Assembly (NCBI GenBank): GCA_019112785.1
Contig: DXIQ01000051.1
Coordinates: forward strand, 1-63,049
Length of the DNA: 63,049 nt
Direction: 5' to 3'
From: Candidatus Blautia stercorigallinarum
GTDB lineage: Bacteria; Bacillota; Clostridia; Lachnospirales; Lachnospiraceae
Below are positions 35,616 through 43,844 of this stretch, one piece after another (the first letter of the stretch is position 1; the number at the start of each line of letters is the position of its first letter). Position numbers and translations under genes: made by a program. The notes below the pieces were generated by a model. The model had not been told where the DNA came from and made no database searches. It worked only from the letters and a program-made list of their open reading frames with translations.

Positions 35616-37661
35616 TCAGATAACCAGTAAACCAATCTGATATACTATGAAAGTAACTACCCAGGCTACTGCCAGCTGAAAAACGGCTGTGAAGCCCATC
35701 CAGGCCCAACTGTTGGATTCTTTTCGGATGGTCGCCAGGGAAGCGGCGCAGGGTATGTAAAGCAGACAAAATACCATCAGACAGAAAGCGTTGAGGGGAC
35801 CAAATCCGATTCCCTCTAAAGCTGCTGCAAATGATGTCATGCCTTCCGGCGAGCTGGCGTTGCCGATACCGAATAATACCGCACAGCTGGATACGACCAC
35901 TTCTTTGGCAGAGATACCGGCAATCAGCGCCACAGCAATCTGCCAGAATCCCAGGCCGATGGGTACGAAGAAAGGTGTAAGCCATTTTCCTATCACAGCG
36001 CCGAAGCTTTCTATCATATCTGAACTATATCCTTGCGGACCGAAATTCAGCAGGATCCAGATCACCAGGGTTGCCAGGAAAATCGTGGTACCCGCTTTTC
36101 CAAGATAATCTTTCACCTTTTCCCACACATAGATCCCCACTGTCCGGGAATCCGGCAGCTTATACTCCGGCAGCTCGATCAGCAGATAGTTGACACTTTT
36201 CTTTCGGTCAAAAAGATGCATAACAGCTGTGACAGCGATAGCTACTACAATACCGATCAGGTACATAGAATAAGCGACTACCATAGCGTTTTTCGGGAAA
36301 AACATTTCTGAAAACAGTATGTAAATAGTCAGTCTGGCATTACAGCTCATAAAAGGTGTGACCAGCATAACCTTAAATCGATCCCGTTTATTTTCCAGGG
36401 CCCGTGAGGCCATGATAGCAGGAACAGTGCAGCCAAATCCCAGCAGCATTGGAATGAATGCTTTACCGGAAAGTCCCAATTTGCTCATGATGCCTTCCAT
36501 TACATATGCGACACGAGCCATGTATCCGCTGTCTTCAAGGAGTGCAAGACAAAGAAACAAAATCAGGATATTTGGCAGGAATGTAACGATTGTACCAACG
36601 CCTCCGATGATACCGTTTACAACAAGGGAGGTTATCACATCGCTGACCTGAGCCGCCGCCAGGCCGGAGGTGATAATATTGGAAATCCAGCCAATGGCTT
36701 GTTCAAGATATCCTTTAAGCCAGTCCCCGACAGTAAAAGTAAGGAAAAAAGTGACCGCCATGATCACTAGAAAAACAGGAATCCCCCAGACTTTGCTTGT
36801 CAGGATCTTGTCTGCTTTTTCTGTGAGAACATCCTGCCGCTCTTTGTGGACAAGAACTTCACTGATGACTTCACCGATAAAGTTATATTTCTGATTAATG
36901 ATATCAGACTCATAGCTTCGGTCCAATACCTGGGGAAGATCTACCTGGTACTTTTCTGTGATTTCCTTATCTGCTTCCAGCAGTTTCAGAGCATACCAGC
37001 GATAATTTTTCAGATCCGGATACCGCTTCTTCAGTGCAGGGATAATCTGGTCAATCTTATCCTCGATAGCATCTGAGTAGACCATGGCATACTCTGCATG
37101 GTGGCTGTGAGGATGTCTGGTAGAGGATTTGTGTTCATGTATCAGTCGGTCAGGACCGGTGCTGTCTTTATGATGGGCTGCCGCATGGAGTAAAACATCC
37201 AGCCCCCGCCGCTGCCGGGCCGAAACAGGGATAACCGGGATACCCAGCATTTCCGGAAGACGATGCAGATCGATCTCCATGCCCCGTTTTTCTACAATAT
37301 CCATCATGTTCAAAGCCATTACCACCGGCTTGCCTAATTCCAAGAGCTGAAGAGTTAAATAGAGACCACGCTCTAAAGCAGAAGCATCTACTACATTGAT
37401 GATCACATCTACTTCATCACTTAAAATGAATTGCCGGGAAACGATTTCCTCCATGGTATATGAAGTCAGACTGTATGTGCCCGGCAGGTCTACCAGGTGG
37501 ATATTGAGATCGTGGTCTTTAACAGCGCCTTCCACCTTTTCTACCGTAACACCGGGCCAGTTGGCTACCTTTAGATTGGCTCCGGTATATGCATTAAATA
37601 ATGTTGTCTTGCCACAGTTAGGATTACCGATAAAACCTATGGTCATATCATGTTCACTCAT
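35616..37661 (-). CDS. feoB: Ferrous iron transporter B
   Basis: The product has 681 residues. The G-domain shows GNPNCGKTT (11-19), VDLPGTYSL and the NMMD guanine-specificity motif. About ten C-terminal helices form the Fe2+ permease, with the gate motif GFGCTVPAIMASR. After the G-domain lies a histidine-rich stretch (HEHKSSTRHPHSHHAEY, about 179-195) that is not general in FeoB and may bind metal. It overlaps feoA by eight bases. Confidence 0.96.
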   Translation of the reverse strand: MSEHDMTIGFIGNPNCGKTTLFNAYTGANLKVANWPGVTVEKVEGAVKDHDLNIHLVDLPGTYSLTSYTMEEIVSRQFILSDEVDVIINVVDASALERGLYLTLQLLELGKPVVMALNMMDIVEKRGMEIDLHRLPEMLGIPVIPVSARQRRGLDVLLHAAAHHKDSTGPDRLIHEHKSSTRHPHSHHAEYAMVYSDAIEDKIDQIIPALKKRYPDLKNYRWYALKLLEADKEITEKYQVDLPQVLDRSYESDIINQKYNFIGEVISEVLVHKERQDVLTEKADKILTSKVWGIPVFLVIMAVTFFLTFTVGDWLKGYLEQAIGWISNIITSGLAAAQVSDVITSLVVNGIIGGVGTIVTFLPNILILFLCLALLEDSGYMARVAYVMEGIMSKLGLSGKAFIPMLLGFGCTVPAIMASRALENKRDRFKVMLVTPFMSCNARLTIYILFSEMFFPKNAMVVAYSMYLIGIVVAIAVTAVMHLFDRKKSVNYLLIELPEYKLPDSRTVGIYVWEKVKDYLGKAGTTIFLATLVIWILLNFGPQGYSSDMIESFGAVIGKWLTPFFVPIGLGFWQIAVALIAGISAKEVVVSSCAVLFGIGNASSPEGMTSFAAALEGIGFGPLNAFCLMVFCLLYIPCAASLATIRKESNSWAWMGFTAVFQLAVAWVVTFIVYQIGLLVI

Positions 37662-37887
37662 TTAAGTCACCTGCTTTCACTTCAATATTTTTTGTAATAT
37701 TGTAGCCCAGAGCAAAACGGGTACCCCGGAGTTTGATGATCAGGATTCCCTTCCCTTTACGATTTAATACAGAAACCGGGGTTTCTTTTGTCATCCCCAG
37801 TGATTCAAGCCGGCGCTCCAGCTGAAAGGGAAGATGGATGCTTTTTACTATATAGGTTTCTCCTATTTGAGCGTCTTTTAATAGCAT
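37654..37887 (-). CDS. feoA: Ferrous iron transport protein A
   Basis: The product has 77 residues from the ATG at 37887, with GGAGG eight bases before it; a longer frame from 37920 has no ribosome site. It is a small SH3-like protein with RRLESLGMTKETPVSVLNR and RGTRFALGYNIT. It is the usual cytoplasmic partner of FeoB. First gene of the feo operon. Confidence 0.94.
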   Translation of the reverse strand: MLLKDAQIGETYIVKSIHLPFQLERRLESLGMTKETPVSVLNRKGKGILIIKLRGTRFALGYNITKNIEVKAGDLNE

Positions 37888-37995
37888 GATTTTCACCTCC
37901 AAAATCTGTAAGAAAGCCATACCCTTATGAACGGCGCAGCGTCCGGTACAGTTAACCGGCTTATCATGTAATATATAGATTTACATCTAACGCTC

Positions 37996-38024
37996 ATTAT
38001 AATCTGACACCGGTGTAATGTCAA
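37996..38024 (-). promoter_or_regulatory. feo promoter with palindrome in the spacer
   Basis: On the minus strand TTGACA (38024-38019) and TATAAT (38001-37996) are 17 bases apart. The spacer holds the perfect ten-base palindrome ACACCGGTGT (38007-38016). A repressor bound there would cover the promoter; an iron-responsive Fur- or DtxR-type protein is plausible but the motif is not one I can name. Confidence 0.75.
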
Positions 38025-38166
38025 GAATTACAGGCAGATCCTGCTGGTATAGAGCTGATGAAAGTGAAGTTCCGGATAGCAGCAAATACTTTCTATATGG
38101 AGAAAGTACCCTTGTACACTGAAAGTATGATTTTATCATACATAACAGGAATAATTCATGATAAAA

Positions 38167-38204
38167 GACAGGTATTAGACAGGATGGGGGAATCAGAGGA
38201 TAAT
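38167..38204 (+). promoter_or_regulatory. Shared redox promoter, site A
   Basis: GACAGGTATTAGAC (38167-38180) provides a weak -35 (TTAGAC) followed by an 18-base spacer and GATAAT (38199-38204). The same 14-mer and spacing occur at 41765 and 59677. Upstream, GTATGAT-TTT-ATCATAC is a perfect inverted repeat that could bind a regulator. The rest of the feoA-flavodoxin gap has no gene; it also contains a short copy of the CTTGTACACTGA sequence found at 54262. Confidence 0.75.
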
Positions 38205-38267
38205 GAATGAAAAGATAATTCAGACATTCGGTGAATGAAAAATAAGTGGTAAAGGATGAATGATCGT

Positions 38268-38753
38268 ATGGAAAGAAATATTTTAATTATCTACTATTCC
38301 TATTCCGGAAAAACTCGAAGGATTGCGGAAATGCTTCATAGACAGATCGGTGGAAGACTCAGCCAGATATATCCAAGGCAGCCTTATCCGGCGGATTTTG
38401 AGCGGCTTCTGAGTCAGGTGAGGGAGGAAAACAGTACAGGGAAATTGCCCTCCCTGCTTCCAGTTACCCAAAGCGCTGATCAATATGATGTTGTCTTTGC
38501 AGGCTCGCCAAACTGGTGCGGAACGATCGCGCCACCTCTGGCGGCATGGTTGAAGAGAAATGACCTGGATGGAAAAATCCTTATTCCGTTTTTCAGCCAT
38601 TGCGGTGGAGAGGATAAAGGAATGAAACAAGCAGTCAGGAATCTCTGCCCGACAGCAGAAATCAGGAGTAGTCTATATGTACTGGAAAATGGAAGTGGAA
38701 ATCTGCAGGATACGATACAGGCATGGCTGAAACAGATTTTTTCGGAAGAGTGA
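38268..38753 (+). CDS. Flavodoxin family protein
   Basis: The product has 161 residues from the ATG at 38268; an ATG at 38256 directly abuts the AAAGG ribosome site. The FMN phosphate loop reads YYSYSGKTRRIAEML (about 9-23), and the second FMN loop is GSPNWCGTIAPPL. It should be a cytoplasmic electron carrier or quinone/flavin reductase. It is the first gene of an operon with a DUF4405 protein, a DUF362 lipoprotein and a permease. Confidence 0.85.
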   Translation: MERNILIIYYSYSGKTRRIAEMLHRQIGGRLSQIYPRQPYPADFERLLSQVREENSTGKLPSLLPVTQSADQYDVVFAGSPNWCGTIAPPLAAWLKRNDLDGKILIPFFSHCGGEDKGMKQAVRNLCPTAEIRSSLYVLENGSGNLQDTIQAWLKQIFSEE

Positions 38754-38770
38754 AAGGAATGTTTACAACT

Positions 38771-39526
38771 ATGAGCGAAAGAAAGAAAAAAATGAAATCA
38801 AAATCAAAAATCAAACTGGCAGTTGATCTTCTGATGACGCTGACGCTTTTATTCCTGATGGGATATCAGCTTTGGGGAGAAACAGCTCATGAATGGGCAG
38901 GTACAGGGATGTTCGTGCTTTTCCTTGCCCATCACCTGCTGAACTTTGGCTGGTACAGAAATCTGTTCCATGGGAAATATACGGTAATAAGAGTACTGAT
39001 CAATGCAGTGGATCTGGCGCTTCTTGCAGTTATGATCTGCCTGATGGCAAGCGGGATCACAATGTCCCGCCATGTGTTCGCATTTCTTCCGATCATCGGA
39101 GGGATGGGAACGGCAAGGCTGGTGCATATGGCAGCCTGCTACTGGGGGTTTGTGCTGATGGCACTGCACCTGGGACTCCACTGGGGGATGATGATGGCAA
39201 GACTGAGGAAGTTTTCAGGAATGACAAAATCATCCAGGATCCGCTGTGTGCTCTTTCGGATCTTAGGTATCGTGATTGCAGGATACGGTCTCTATGTATT
39301 CATGACAAGAGATCTGGTGACTTACATGTTTCTGAGGACACAATTTGTTTTCCTGGATTACAGTGAGTCCCCCCTCTCTTTTTATATAGATTATCTGGCC
39401 ATGATGGGACTGTTTATCTGGATCGCTCATTATCTCTCCGCGATCCTGCAGAAATCCGGAAAGAAAAAGAGACTTCCTCAGACGAACGGAAAACAGCTTC
39501 TGAAAAGGCCGAAAACAAAAAAATGA
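38771..39526 (+). CDS. DUF4405 membrane protein, possible haem-binding
   Basis: About 251 residues from the ATG at 38771 (in-frame ATGs at 38759 and 38723 are possible; AAAGGA at 38753-38758 favours the later start). It has five or six membrane helices. Histidines recur inside them: HEWAGTGMFVLFLAHHLLNF and HMAACYWGFVLMALHLGLHW. Such paired His in helices resemble cytochrome b-type proteins; haem binding is an inference. It directly follows the flavodoxin gene. Confidence 0.7.
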   Translation: MSERKKKMKSKSKIKLAVDLLMTLTLLFLMGYQLWGETAHEWAGTGMFVLFLAHHLLNFGWYRNLFHGKYTVIRVLINAVDLALLAVMICLMASGITMSRHVFAFLPIIGGMGTARLVHMAACYWGFVLMALHLGLHWGMMMARLRKFSGMTKSSRIRCVLFRILGIVIAGYGLYVFMTRDLVTYMFLRTQFVFLDYSESPLSFYIDYLAMMGLFIWIAHYLSAILQKSGKKKRLPQTNGKQLLKRPKTKK

Positions 39527-39562
39527 GAAACATGGAAAACTGACATTTTATAAGGAGGATTT

Positions 39563-40624
39563 ATGAGAAAAAAAGTTGTAAGTACACTGGTCGCAGCTAT
39601 CACCATTATGAGCATGTTTGCCGGATGCAGCGGGAGGACAGAGGAACCGGCGGAAAATCCATCAGGTGAGATTTCCTCACAGACAGAAGAGGATACACAG
39701 GAGAATATCCGGGAAGAAGCAGGCGGTTCATCTGCTGATATTTCAGGAACAGAGAACACATCGGGAGCTCCGGCCGTTTATATGACCACAGACATCAGTT
39801 CCCAGGGATTGATCGCGGTCTATGAGGCCCTTCAGGCTTCACCGGAAGGAAACATCGCAGTGAAGCTCTCCACCGGAGAGCCGGGAAGCAATTATCTTCG
39901 GACAGACCTGATCGGGGATCTGGTGCAGTCTTTTGAGGATCCCACGATCGTAGAATGTAATACGGCATATGGCGGGTCCAGGTCCAATACAGCCATGCAT
40001 TATCAGGTGGCAGAAGACCACGGCTATACGGAAATCGCAGATGTGGATATCATGGACGAGGACGGCTCCATGACTCTGCCGGTTACCGAAGGCACCAACC
40101 TGGAAGAAAATTATGTGGGAAGCCATTTTGCAAATTATGATTATTATGTAGTGCTCTCTCATTTTAAAGGACATTCCATGGCGGGATACGGCGGTGCTAT
40201 AAAAAATATCTCTATCGGTATCGCTTCTGCGGAAGGCAAGTCCCATATCCATAGCGGCGGCACCGGCGGAAGTATGTGGGGCGGAGATCAGGATGCCTTC
40301 CTGGAGTCCATGGCGGAGGCAGGAAAGTCTGTGGTGGATTATCTGGAGGGAAATATCCTGTATATCAATGTGATGAACCGTCTTTCCGTGGACTGTGACT
40401 GTGACACTAATCCTGCGGAACCGGATATGCACGATATTGGGATTCTGGCATCCTATGATCCGGTGGCTCTGGACCAGGCATGTATTGACCTGGTATACAG
40501 CGCGGATGACGGAGATGCCCTGGTGGAGCGGATCGAATCCAGAAACGGTCTGCACACATTGGAGCATGCGGAGGATATCGGCCTTGGAAGCAGGACTTAT
40601 GAACTGGTAAATATTGACGGCTAG
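39563..40624 (+). CDS. DUF362-domain lipoprotein
   Basis: The product has 353 residues. Residues 1-23 form a lipoprotein signal with lipobox MFAGC, so the mature protein is anchored outside the membrane by Cys22 or nearby. A low-complexity Glu/Ser-rich linker follows (about 25-65). The rest is DUF362: VECNTAYGGSRSNT, LSHFKGHSMAGYGGA and LSVDCDCDTNPAEPDM. Exported DUF362 proteins are unusual to me. It lies between a DUF4405 protein and a YraQ-like permease in one operon. Confidence 0.85.
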   Translation: MRKKVVSTLVAAITIMSMFAGCSGRTEEPAENPSGEISSQTEEDTQENIREEAGGSSADISGTENTSGAPAVYMTTDISSQGLIAVYEALQASPEGNIAVKLSTGEPGSNYLRTDLIGDLVQSFEDPTIVECNTAYGGSRSNTAMHYQVAEDHGYTEIADVDIMDEDGSMTLPVTEGTNLEENYVGSHFANYDYYVVLSHFKGHSMAGYGGAIKNISIGIASAEGKSHIHSGGTGGSMWGGDQDAFLESMAEAGKSVVDYLEGNILYINVMNRLSVDCDCDTNPAEPDMHDIGILASYDPVALDQACIDLVYSADDGDALVERIESRNGLHTLEHAEDIGLGSRTYELVNIDG

Positions 40625-40637
40625 GAAGACAAAGTAC

Positions 40638-41537
40638 ATGGATATTTTGAGAAGAGAAATTATTTACATATGGTATTATTTCAGCATCCAGCTGGAGCAG
40701 GTGTTTTTCTACTGGGTAATGGGAATGGTGATCGGCTCCGCTATTTCTGTGTTTGGCAAGGGAAAGATCCATGCTGCTTTTCAGGCGCTGGGAAAGAAAA
40801 AATCAGGGGTCCTGGGGCTCATACCTGCCAGTCTGCTGGGGATCGCTTCCCCGCTGTGTATGTACGGTACGATCCCTATCGCGGCGTCTTTCTCACAGAA
40901 AGGAATGCGAGATGATATGCTGGCAGCCTTTATGATGAGTTCTATCCTGCTCAATCCCCAGCTGCTGATCACAAGCAGTATCCTTGGACCGGAGGCAGTG
41001 GCAGTGAGATTTCTGTCCTGTTTTCTGGGAGGCCTGGGAGCGGGATTATGTGTACGCGTTTTTTACAAAGACAAAAGTTACTTTAATTTCAGCGGCTTTT
41101 CTGAATCGTCGGGCAGGGATACGGATCCCAATCCTGTCATGCGTTTTCTGAAGAATCTGGGCAGGAATGTCCGGGCAACCGCTCCATGGTTCCTTATCGG
41201 TGTGCTGCTCTCCGCCCTGTTTCAGAGATACGTACCTGCAGATGCTTTTGCTGAACTTTTCGGGAAGCAGGAGGGCTTCGGTGTTTTGCTGGCCGCTACT
41301 ATCGGAGTGCCTCTCTACGCCTGCGGCGGAGGCACGGTTCCCTTATTACAGCAATGGCTTGCCTCCGGAATGAGCATGGGCTCTGCGGCGGCATTTATGA
41401 TCACCGGTCCAGCGACCAAGATCACCAACCTGGGAGCGCTGAAGATCGTGCTGGGGGCGAAAAGATTCGTTCTTTATCTGGCTTATGTGATCCTGATCTC
41501 TCTGGTGATCGGACTTGCCGTGGACAGAATTCTATAA
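40638..41537 (+). CDS. YraQ/ArsP-type predicted permease (PF03773)
   Basis: The product has 299 residues from the ATG at 40638; AGGAAG precedes it, while an upstream TTG lies inside the previous gene. Eight or so helices fit the permease family. Conserved blocks are SPLCMYGTIPIAASFSQKGM and, in the second half, GVPLYACGGGTVPLLQQW and ITGPATKITNLGALK. Family members move arsenicals, metals or unknown substrates. It is the last intact gene of the flavodoxin-DUF362 operon; its substrate is unknown. Confidence 0.82.
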   Translation: MDILRREIIYIWYYFSIQLEQVFFYWVMGMVIGSAISVFGKGKIHAAFQALGKKKSGVLGLIPASLLGIASPLCMYGTIPIAASFSQKGMRDDMLAAFMMSSILLNPQLLITSSILGPEAVAVRFLSCFLGGLGAGLCVRVFYKDKSYFNFSGFSESSGRDTDPNPVMRFLKNLGRNVRATAPWFLIGVLLSALFQRYVPADAFAELFGKQEGFGVLLAATIGVPLYACGGGTVPLLQQWLASGMSMGSAAAFMITGPATKITNLGALKIVLGAKRFVLYLAYVILISLVIGLAVDRIL

Positions 41538-41581
41538 AAAGGAGAAAAATCCAGTTCAATTATCTGGACCAGGAATAGAGC

Positions 41582-41728
41582 TTGGACTTCTATTACAACA
41601 GTATACATACAGTAGATCACGGAAAGGCCTCTGCTTGTATCAAATGCGGAAAATGTGAGAAGATCTGTCCTCAGCATCTGCCGATCCGAAGTCTGCTGGA
41701 GGATGTGGCAGCGGAGTTTGAAAAGTAG
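41582..41728 (+). pseudogene. Remnant of a ferredoxin-tailed aldo/keto reductase
   Basis: Forty-eight codons in frame, ending at TAG, encode DFYYNSIHTVDHGKAS followed by a complete four-cysteine motif, CIKCGKCEKICPQHLP, and LLEDVAAEFEK. The intact AKR at 43845-44990 ends in the same way (DCIGCKQCEKACPQYLP). No AKR barrel or start codon precedes it. It is best read as the surviving tail of a deleted gene. Confidence 0.75.
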
Positions 41729-41735
41729 AAGAATC

Positions 41736-41802
41736 ATTCATAAAACGTATGAATAATAATAATGGACAGGTATTAGACTTGAGAAGAAAGGCTTTTTATA
41801 AT
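41736..41802 (+). promoter_or_regulatory. Shared redox promoter, site B, with ATTCATA-N5-TATGAAT operator
   Basis: The perfect inverted repeat ATTCATA-AAACG-TATGAAT (41736-41754) is followed by GACAGGTATTAGAC (41765-41778), 18 bases, and TATAAT (41797-41802). It drives the AKR gene at 41838. From the operator start to the 14-mer is 29 bases, the same as at site C. The layout suggests a LysR-type activator and a weak -35. Confidence 0.8.
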
Positions 41803-41837
41803 AGATACAGAAACAAAGGAATGGAGGAAAAAACAAA

Positions 41838-42779
41838 ATGGCAGAAATAAAAGAAATGCCTAAGATCGCTCTTGGAGCATGGGCATGGGGAAATGACGGT
41901 ACATTTGGAGGAAATCTTACGCCGGAAACTCTCAGACCGGTATTTGATGCGGCAATGAAAGCAGGGTTGAATCTCTGGGATACTGCGTATGCATATGGTA
42001 TGGGTACTTCTGAAAAGGTTCTGGGAGACTTCCTTGCAACAGTTCCGAGAGACAGTTACCTGATTTCTGATAAATTTACCCCGCAGTGTGCGGATCCAAC
42101 GGCAGAGAATGCTGTGACTGCATTGTATGAGAAAAGCGCAGAACTGCTGGGAACAGATTACATGGACTTTTACTGGATCCATAATCCTATGGATGCGCCA
42201 AAATGGGTGAAGGAACTGATCCCTCTTGCGAAGAACGGGAAGATTGGCAAGATCGGCCTTTCAAACCATAGTCTTGCAGAGATAAAAGAGGCGGCTGATA
42301 TCCTTGCAAAAGAAGGACTTAAGATTTCTGCGATCCAGAACCACTACAGCCTTCTGAACCGGTCTTCGGAAACATCCGGGATCCTGGATTACTGCAAAGA
42401 AAATAATATCATCTTTTTCTCTTATATGGTGCTGGAGCAGGGAGCCTTGACTGGTAAGTATGATACGAAGCATCCGTTCCCGGCGGACTCTGACAGAGGA
42501 AGAACCTACAATCCGATGCTTCCTCAGCTGGAGAAACTTAATGCAGGACTGGAGAAAATCGCAGACCGTCACCATGTGGCAACTGCTCAGATCCCGGTGG
42601 CATGGGCTATCGCAAAGGGAACTCTTCCAATCATCGGAGTGACGAAAGTTTACCAGGTAGAGGATGCTGTAAAAGCTGCTGCAGTTGAACTGTCAGAAGA
42701 AGAGATAGAGACAATGGAGAAACTGGGGGACGAGGCACAGCTGAATGTGATCCGTTACTGGGAAAAAGAAATGAAATAG
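41838..42779 (+). CDS. Aldo/keto reductase
   Basis: The product has 313 residues of the AKR barrel. The catalytic tetrad can be read as Asp and Tyr in LWDTAYAYGMGTSE, Lys in ISDKFTP and His in YWIHNP. NADPH is the usual cofactor. The late PIIGVTKVYQVEDAV segment is typical. It has no ferredoxin tail, unlike the AKR at 43845. It is a single-gene unit between promoter B and a strong terminator; its substrate is unknown. Confidence 0.92.
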   Translation: MAEIKEMPKIALGAWAWGNDGTFGGNLTPETLRPVFDAAMKAGLNLWDTAYAYGMGTSEKVLGDFLATVPRDSYLISDKFTPQCADPTAENAVTALYEKSAELLGTDYMDFYWIHNPMDAPKWVKELIPLAKNGKIGKIGLSNHSLAEIKEAADILAKEGLKISAIQNHYSLLNRSSETSGILDYCKENNIIFFSYMVLEQGALTGKYDTKHPFPADSDRGRTYNPMLPQLEKLNAGLEKIADRHHVATAQIPVAWAIAKGTLPIIGVTKVYQVEDAVKAAAVELSEEEIETMEKLGDEAQLNVIRYWEKEMK

Positions 42780-42791
42780 GCAGAGTAAGAG

Positions 42792-42838
42792 AAAAAAGCA
42801 GGCAGTTTTGTTTCGGTGACAAAGCTGCCTGCTTTTTT
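42792..42838 (+). terminator. Intrinsic terminator after the aldo/keto reductase
   Basis: AAAAAAGCAGGCAG (42792-42805) and CTGCCTGCTTTTTT (42825-42838) are perfect inverted repeats. Confidence 0.93.
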
Positions 42839-42921
42839 CTGTTCTGCCATAAAACATTTTAAGATCAGTCATACTCGATGAAATATTTTTTCAAAAATCC
42901 CCAGGAGTTGAATAGAAGCTA

Positions 42922-43013
42922 TTCAGATAAGTTTTACTTATGAAATTTATTTAAAATCCGAATTGCTCTTACTGAAAAAAGTTCTAAAATTATAAGTAAA
43001 CAAGAACTTATAA
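42922..43013. promoter_or_regulatory. Operator region with two ATAAGT...ACTTAT dyads
   Basis: TTCAGATAAGTTTTACTTAT (42922-42941) contains ATAAGT-TTT-ACTTAT. TTATAAGT (42990-42997) and ACTTATAA (43006-43013) form a second, longer-spaced dyad just before the ribosome site of the CMD gene. The identical 20-mer recurs at 45632. It probably binds a LysR-type regulator. Confidence 0.7.
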
Positions 43014-43032
43014 ATCATGGAGAGTGGTAGAA

Positions 43033-43797
43033 ATGAGCATAACAGAAGCAGCAAAAAAATATCATGAGAGGATGTTCCCGGGCTACAAGTCAAAATTTCT
43101 GGAGACAGACCCGGAGTTCATCGAGAGGTTTGACAATTTTGCATTTGATGAGGTGGTAAACAGTGACGATCTGGATGACCGGACAAGGATGATGGCAATC
43201 CTTGCCACTCTTATCGGAAGTCAGAGTGTGGACGAGTTCAGAGCGATGGTACCGGCGGCACTTAACTTTGGCGTGACGCCTGTAGAGGTAAAAGAGATTG
43301 TCTATCAGGCAGTCGCATATCTGGGGATCGGAAGAGTATTCCCCTGTCTGCATATCGTGAATGATATTCTGACAGAACGAGGCATCAAACTGCCATTGGA
43401 GCCTCAGGCAACGACGGCCACAGAGAATAGACTGGAGGCAGGAGAGAAAGCGATGATCGATATCATGGGAGAGTCCATGAGAGGATTCGCCCAGTCCGGT
43501 CCGGAAGAGAGCAGACATATCAGTAAGTGGCTTACAGACAACTGCTTTGGAGACTATTACACAAGAAAAGGTCTGGACTATAAGCAGAGAGAGATGATCA
43601 CATTCTGTTTCCTGGCAGCGCAGGGCGGATGCGAGCCTCAGCTTACATCCCATGCCATGAACAACATGATGGTGGGAAATGACAAAGCATTCCTGATCAA
43701 GGTCGTCTCCCAGTGCCTTCCGTTTATCGGTTATCCGAGAAGCCTGAATGCTCTGAACTGCGTCAATGCGGCAGCAGCGAAGATGGAAGAAAAGTAA
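43033..43797 (+). CDS. Carboxymuconolactone decarboxylase family protein
   Basis: The product has 254 residues from the ATG at 43033 (GGAGAG eight bases upstream; a GTG at 43024 overlaps that site). Two CMD-type domains can be read: one around FDEVVNSDDLDDRTRMM and VPAALNFGVTPVEVKEIVYQ, the other around FLAAQGGCEPQLTSHAMNN. The AhpD Cys-x2-Cys redox pair is absent. CMD proteins often accompany AKRs and flavodoxins in electrophile-stress clusters. It precedes a ferredoxin-tailed AKR. Confidence 0.88.
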   Translation: MSITEAAKKYHERMFPGYKSKFLETDPEFIERFDNFAFDEVVNSDDLDDRTRMMAILATLIGSQSVDEFRAMVPAALNFGVTPVEVKEIVYQAVAYLGIGRVFPCLHIVNDILTERGIKLPLEPQATTATENRLEAGEKAMIDIMGESMRGFAQSGPEESRHISKWLTDNCFGDYYTRKGLDYKQREMITFCFLAAQGGCEPQLTSHAMNNMMVGNDKAFLIKVVSQCLPFIGYPRSLNALNCVNAAAAKMEEK

Positions 43798-43844
43798 AAT
43801 ATAAGATAGTCAAACAAACAGAAACAGCAGAAAGGATGAGAAAA

